A stretch of 64,000 bases of DNA from Theristus sp. LFF4_11 (Eukaryota > Nematoda > Chromadorea > Monhysterida > Xyalidae): positions 26,690 through 90,689 of the forward strand of contig JASANC010001499.1 in the NCBI GenBank assembly GCA_030248135.1, read 5' to 3'. This document shows, piece by piece, positions 59,701-64,000 of this stretch. Position numbers and translations under genes: made by a program. Position 1 is the stretch's first letter; every line of letters starts with the position of its first letter. Below the pieces are notes generated by a model. It saw only the letters and a list, made by a program, of their open reading frames with translations, was not told the DNA's origin and ran no database searches.

Positions 59701-62700
59701 TGAAGTTTTTAAGCGTCCCAAAGGTTGGTTTACCATTTCCAATGCAGATAAGGTGACGGTTCGCATCGCAATCTAAATTTGAGCGTCCGAGCTGCTCCGT
59801 TTGCAAGCGTTACGTTGTCTGGTTGCTGTTTCGTGCACTGCCGTCGCGACACTTCATCAGAATTGATCGAATTTCAAGCCGGTATGCGTATTTTCACTTG
59901 GGCTAGGGACAGTTACAGTCGAACTCACTAAAATGTGGAATCAGCTGATTGGTCGACCGAGCGGAGGCTGCTCACACTCCGCACCGTTCTTTTTTTCGTG
60001 GATTTGGATTTTATTGAAACGTGTTTTTATGAATTTCCAGCACCCTTTTTGTGCTAAAAATAAGCTCAAAGGTTAGACACCGCGAAATTTAGAAAATTTT
60101 TATTCCACAGCTCAACTCAAAATGTATTTTTTGTTTAATGACGACGACGACGTCGTCGCTTAATTTTTGCGTGTGGACTAAAAAATAAAAGCCTGAAAGG
60201 AGTGCGCTGTGCAAGGTTTGCTGCGTGCACCAAGTAAATGAACACAGCAGCTTACCAAAAACAACTTGAAATCGGTGAAAATGAAAAATGAAAGCAAAGT
60301 CGTCGTCGTGTCGTCGTCGTCCGCGAAGTCGGAACGCATTTTTTTTTAATTGCGGATGCATGTCGATCGGTCAGCTAGGAATGAAACCCCCTTCAGCTGG
60401 CTACACAGCGCACTCATTTCAGGCTTTTGTCTTTCAGTTCACACGTAAAAATTAAGCGACGACGTCGTCGTCGTCGTCAGTAAAAAATGCATTTTGAGCT
60501 GTTGAATATAAAAAAATTGAATTTCGCAGTTCTCCCAACCCTTTGAGTTTATTTTCAGCATGAAAAGGGTGCTGGAAATTCACACTCATTCAAAAGAAAC
60601 ACGATTCAATAGAATCCAGATCCACGAAAAAAAGGGTGCGGAGTGTGAGCAGCCTCCCCTCGGCCGACCAATCAGCTGATTCCACATTTTATTGAGTTCG
60701 ACTGTAGTGACGTTATGGGGGTCAAAACACAAGAAGAGGTATGGTAACCGTTTGGAAAAGGGGTAAATGAGGTCACCCAAACAAAAATCTGGAAAGTTCC
60801 GCCATACGGGAGTCATTCGGGAGGCGATTGCACATCAAATGTGGTTCTTCGAACTCCCTGGTTGATTTAGCACAACTTTGATTTTTGAAATTAAAAAAAA
60901 CAGAAATGACGATTTTTGTTTTTTTAACAATCCTACCCCAAACGGTGTCACACATGAGTGAACGTGTCATTGAGCTCAGCATCCATAATCCATCATTGGC
61001 ATTGTGTGATGCTCTGTCTGCCGGCAAATACGTTTTTAGTTCATCGGTCAAGTGTTTTGATGATGCTCATCATATTTTTACACGAACCGGAAGTGTTGTT
61101 GTGATGAATGGCCCGAAAAAAACCCGGACACTGCCCTCAAACGACTACCGTATTACCTCCAATAAACCCCCATGGGGGATTAATACGTCAGCGACTTTTA
61201 GGGGTGGGGGTTTATTGGTGGGGGGGGGGGTGTTTATTTACAAACAAATTCTTGGGGTGGGGATAGGGTTAGGGGAAAAAAAATCCGGATTTTTTTTTTA
61301 AATTAAAAAAAATTAAAAAAAAAATTTTTTTTTTACAAGTTAGGTTCGTTCGAAGCGTCTCGTCGAGCTGAGTTCATCTAGACTATTTTCAGAACGATCC
61401 GGGAAACTATAAGAGCGAAAATCGTGTTTTATTGAAATTATGTCCATTTCATAGAGGGAAAGTTGCATTTTCAACAGTAAAACAGGGCAATTTTTCACGT
61501 GTACTTGAATATTGAACCGTTCTTAGTGGTTCCTCTTTAGAAAATTACCAAAATTTGACTGTGTTCAAAAATTCCTGTTTGCTGTAGCTAAGTCGGCAAC
61601 CCCTGTTGACCCGGTCGCCCCCCCCCCCCAAGACACTTACTTTCAGGTTCAACCAGCTATGCTATCTGCCACATGGCGAGAGCCCACTCTTCAAATCATC
61701 GTATCGAAAACACGTACCATGATTTCGCGATCACGTTGCGGGCAACTGACAGACGCAAGTTTAACACGTTAGTTTAGCTCAGCACGCAAGTTTTAACATG
61801 TGGCCATGTTATCGGGTATCTGAAAAACGGTCGTGTGATGTGGTATTAACCAACATCTCCGCTCAAATTGTTTAACAATATATCGCACAACTCCATTGTA
61901 GACCTATAACATACGCCAATCAACAAGATATCATGTTCATCTCATGGCCTACCGACTGAAAAACATGTTCTAAGTTGCAAGAAAACGATTTCTGAAACGA
62001 TATTTCAATTCAGTTAAGTCATTTCAACGCTAAAAATTGACTCTAGAAGTCATCCAAATCGAAAAACATGGAGTACGTCGGTCAAAATGACCAAATAATG
62101 ACATTTACCTAAGCACACAAAGAAGTTGGGAAGAAAATTTGGTTTGAACTTTCAAAAAATTATGCCATAAATCGAATTTTCAGAGCAAAGTAGAAGAAAA
62201 AAATTTCAATTTTTTTTAAGTTTAAAAAAAATCCAAATTTAAAAAAAAAAACGAAAAAAAAAATAAAAAAAATTTTTTTTTTCAAAGCCCCTAACCCTAG
62301 GTGGGGATTACTGAAAAATAGCAAAAATACCCTGCATGGCAGGCAAGTCGCAGAAACTTCTACTATACATTGAAATTTCCTTTTACAACAGCCTTTTGTA
62401 ATAAAATTACCATTAACTCATCCATTTGGGGCATTTGGTAGCACAATTTCATCATTTTCACTGCAACCAGCTACTGAATAAGCTGGGTATATGTTTCAAA
62501 CAGGTTTCCAATAATCCCCCATTTGGGATTATTTGTGGGGGGGGGATTATTCGGAAACTTGTCGTGTCGTGGAGGCGGAGGTTTATTGGTGGGGGGGGGG
62601 GGTTAATGGGGGTAATACGGTATGTGCATCCAGATTCGAAATGCATCCTGTGTGTATATATGACTGAAAGCTGACAGAAACTGACGCCAGAAAACAAAAC

Positions 62701-62880
62701 ATGACCCTAAATTCTGGCCTGCAGCATCCATCCGGGCGACCTCTATCCGCACGCGCGCAAGCCGTTTTTTCTGATCGTCGACTCCGACAACAGTTTGGGT
62801 GTTCCTCTGAATGCCGAATCTGTTCAACCAGCCGGTGATCACGTTCGCGTCGCCCGTCGATGTGTCCGCCTATCTGCAGG
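56738..62880 (+). CDS. SCAI: SCAI homologue, two recognisable exons, second one frameshifted
   Basis: SCAI is a nuclear protein that in vertebrates restrains MAL/SRF transcription and acts in double-strand-break repair. Exon 56738-56925 encodes GGLTVFPSDFPDGYDVGGVT, then a spacer and NRDIDWLG, aligning with the family stretch VFP...YDFGGVLT...NRDI. Exon 62725-62880 encodes IHPGDLYPHARKPFFLIVDS, the most conserved SCAI motif (HPGDLYPxxRKPLFxIVDS). After DNSLGVPLN the match jumps frame to PNLFNQPVITFASPVDVSAY. The original frame stays open, but homology moves, so one base was gained or two lost near 62811. Exon 1 ends in phase 0 and exon 2 needs phase 2, so at least one small exon is missing between them. 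Upstream and downstream exons are not seen. This is either a decayed gene piece or a sequence error in a real gene. Confidence 0.72.
56930..57780. repeat. SCAI intron: poly-G, TATCTATC repeats and half of a telomere-like foldback
   Basis: G9-G10 runs at 56940 and 57118; CTATCTATC words at 57150-57190 and 57655-57775, inverted around a centre. 57295-57540 matches one arm of the 21012-21540 element (CCTAATCCTAACCTAAGCC...GAGCATGAGCATG), so the foldback arm sits inside the CTATC-marked repeat. Confidence 0.6.
57897..58902 (+). mobile_element. TAGGGTTAGGGG hAT-like MITE, full copy
   Basis: 1,006 bp, TAGGGTTAGGGG...CCCCTAACCCTA, with perfect 8-bp duplication GTTCGGCG at 57889-57896 and 58903-58910. 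Inside both ends are long A/T tracts. The middle has AGATACCCGATAACATGG and no transposase. 8-bp duplications fit hAT. Confidence 0.93.
58937..59424. mobile_element. Palindromic element with minisatellite arms (GAATTCCGGCCCGGA)n
   Basis: About seven copies of a 13-16 bp AATTCCGGCCCG unit (58937-59040), inner inverted sequence ATTTTCGCCAGTACGAACAATATTAAACCACACG, a centre of about 190 bp, then the inverse inner sequence and about seven inverse units (59320-59424). Possible target duplication GTAC on both sides. Same architecture as 17444-18303 with a different unit. Confidence 0.82.
59481..60935 (-). mobile_element. TAGGGTTGTTAA-family hAT-like MITE, interrupted copy
   Basis: Ends TAGGGTTGTTAAG and TTAACAATCCTA; perfect 8-bp duplication CCCCAAAC at 59473-59480 and 60936-60943. 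Without the foldback insert (59916-60704) it is about 665 bp, matching the 684-bp copy at 16660-17343 in the opposite orientation. Confidence 0.93.
59916..60704. mobile_element. 789-bp palindromic relative of the CAGTCGAACT family
   Basis: CAGTCGAACTCACTAAAATG...inverse, TA at 59914-59915 and 60705-60706. The empty site (ATTAGTGACG) is visible in the intact host copy near 16905. Arms of about 300 bp include GACGACGACGACGTCGTCGC, and the centre has another GTCGTC run. The arm ATCAGCTGATTGGTC links it to the small MITEs. No ORF. Confidence 0.93.
61148..62620. mobile_element. CCGTATTACC palindromic element, copy 2, split by a hAT-like MITE
   Basis: CCGTATTACCTCCAATAAAC...GTAATACGG flanked by TA (61146-61147, 62621-62622). 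The left part up to 61263 and right part from 62300 are homologous to 39116-39586, including AAACTTCTAC and CCATTAACTCATCCATTTGG. The G/C runs lie near the ends again. Confidence 0.88.
61264..62299 (-). mobile_element. TAGGGTTAGGGG hAT-like MITE nested in the CCGTATTACC element
   Basis: 1,036 bp, nearly identical to 57897-58902 in inverse orientation, with perfect 8-bp duplication GGTGGGGA at 61256-61263 and 62300-62307. Confidence 0.93.
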
Positions 62881-62934
62881 GTTCGTGTTTTTTGATTGGT
62901 TTTTGCTTGGACCTGTTGCGACGTTTTTTCTAGC

Positions 62935-63120
62935 CTGGCGGATGCTAATTTAGAGAAGCGTTTAGAGAACGCCGTCAAAGTAGGTCGCCCATTGAGGTTA
63001 TTCTGTTGTGATACTCATGATCATGAAACGCCCATACACACTCCTCCCTAGCGGGACTCGATCCCCCGTCCCGAGCGCACGGGGACACGAATCTAACCCG
63101 CCATGCCACCAGGAATACAG
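62935..63120 (-). repeat. tRNA-derived SINE-like repeat, copy 2
   Basis: Minus strand: GGCATGGCGGGTTAGATTCG (A-box-like), GGGGGATCGAGTCCCGC (B-box-like), then GGAGTGTGTATGGGCGTTTC and CGTTCTCTAAACGCTTCTCT. Shares B box and tail with 5262-5400 at low identity. Confidence 0.5.
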
Positions 63121-63354
63121 TGTGTCACTTTTTCCGCAAAATACAGAGCATGCGAAACTTTTAATTACAGAGAAAACAACCGAATTAATAGGGCATTGGT
63201 TGCAATCAAACACTTCATTTGTGGTTGAATATGCTTTCTTGCAACTCCATGGTGCCATATTTTTTTTTGTCGCGCGTTCCATTGGAATTCTGCGAAAAAA
63301 ACAGACAGGTTTAAACAAACCATACTGTACAGTGTACGTAACAGTATGACTAGA

Positions 63355-63530
63355 GATGTAAGCTTCAAAAAAAAAAATTTTTTTTATTTTTTAAAAAAAA
63401 AAGTAAAAAAAATGAGCATTTTTTTTATTTTTTTTATTAAAAATTTTTGAAATTTTTTCTTTAATGTGCCCTGAAAATGCCGTTTTTGGCATAATTTTTC
63501 GAAAGTTCAACAAAAATTTTCTTTGACTTT
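63355..63530. repeat. A/T homopolymer tracts and hAT-family end
   Basis: Alternating A and T runs of 7-10 bases, then TTTTCGAAAGTTCAACAAAAATTTTCTTTGA, also present near the ends of the TAGGGTTGTTAA family. A truncated copy of that family. Confidence 0.55.
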
Positions 63531-63534
63531 ACCT

Positions 63535-63865
63535 TGTCACTTAAGCGCCATTCATGGAGGTTGAAGCGCGCTGAAGCGCGCTGACGCGCTTCACTTTGCT
63601 ACACATTCACGAAGCAAAAAAACAGCGCGCTTCAGCGTGCGTCAGCGCGCTTCAGTTTTGGAGCACATGCGCATTCACGGACGCGCGCGCTGAAGCGCGC
63701 TGACCAGCTTCATCGTGAATGAAGAAATGAAGCTGCGTCAGCCGCTGCGGCTTTTTAGGTTTTTTGCCCATTCACGAACGCGCGCGCTGAAGCGCGCTGA
63801 CGCGCGCTGAAGTGCGCTATCATGAATGATGAAATGAAGCTGCGTCAGCCGCTGCGGCATTTGAT
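63535..63865. repeat. GC-rich palindromic tandem of GCGCGCTGAA units with ATTCACGA spacers
   Basis: Repeated GCTGAAGCGCGCTGA in both orientations, broken by CATTCACGAA/ATCATGAATGA. TGAAGCTGCGTCAGCCGCTGCGG occurs twice about 120 bp apart. The stretch can fold into several stems. No coding evidence. Confidence 0.75.
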
Positions 63866-64000
63866 GTCCGGACATCAAATTTGTGTGTGCAAAATCGCTG
63901 ATTGTTGCTGTCAGTGACAATCTTTCACAAATGTTGCAAGAATTTTTTGTTAAATCATTTAGTACTTTTCTGACAGATTCTGAACAGTATTGTATTATCT

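Noticed and set aside
61262..61330. Poly-A tail of a retroposed gene
   Set aside because: The A and T tracts belong to both ends of the TAGGGTTAGGGG MITE, and the 8-bp duplication places the boundary outside them.
63035..63120. Functional tRNA gene on the minus strand
   Set aside because: Box-like words are present, but I cannot form acceptor and anticodon stems; the shared tail with another copy indicates a SINE.

Overview
The window looks like a nuclear chromosome segment from a nematode. The evidence is a cuticlin-type ZP-domain gene, many small exons joined by GT...TTTCAG introns, and a TTTCAG-type 3' splice site just upstream of three of the start codons, as expected for spliced-leader trans-splicing. 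The genes have large repeat-filled introns, and a SCAI homologue is present. From memory SCAI is missing from Caenorhabditis, so an early-branching, repeat-rich nematode is my guess. The sequence alone does not fix the species.

Region by region: (1) 1-15.9 kb, minus strand: the 5' 25 exons of an SLK/STK10 (Ste20 family, GCK-V) kinase, from the start codon to the PKK coiled coil, which runs off the left edge. All joins keep one open frame of 1,701 codons. (2) 16-23.5 kb: a repeat yard with nested hAT-like MITEs, G-run MITEs, a minisatellite-armed palindrome, a mariner remnant and a direct duplication that copied the last exon of the neighbouring gene. (3) 23.5-33.3 kb, minus: a leucine-rich-repeat ectodomain gene and a proline-rich, single-pass membrane tail. 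They are probably two halves of one gene, separated by a 3.7-kb TTAA-flanked foldback element that carries its own small spliced reading frame. (4) 33.3-40.1 kb: mostly AT-rich spacer with a few exon-like pieces. (5) 40.2-43.3 kb, minus: a complete cuticlin/ZP gene with a damaged splice acceptor. (6) 45.9-51.0 kb, minus: a secreted protein with two C-type lectin domains and a PAN/apple domain. (7) 52.1-55.2 kb: a tandem array alternating about 120-bp and 170-bp units. (8) 55.6-64 kb: two exons of a plus-strand SCAI gene, the second frameshifted, separated by nested transposons.

The genes do not form an operon or one pathway. The kinase is a cortical cytoskeleton regulator, and the LRR, ZP and CTLD-PAN genes encode cell-surface or secreted matrix proteins. 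All coding models come from reading splice signals, phase and motifs by eye; no alignment or transcript was available. Exon edges are exact where phase and motif agree and are flagged where they do not.
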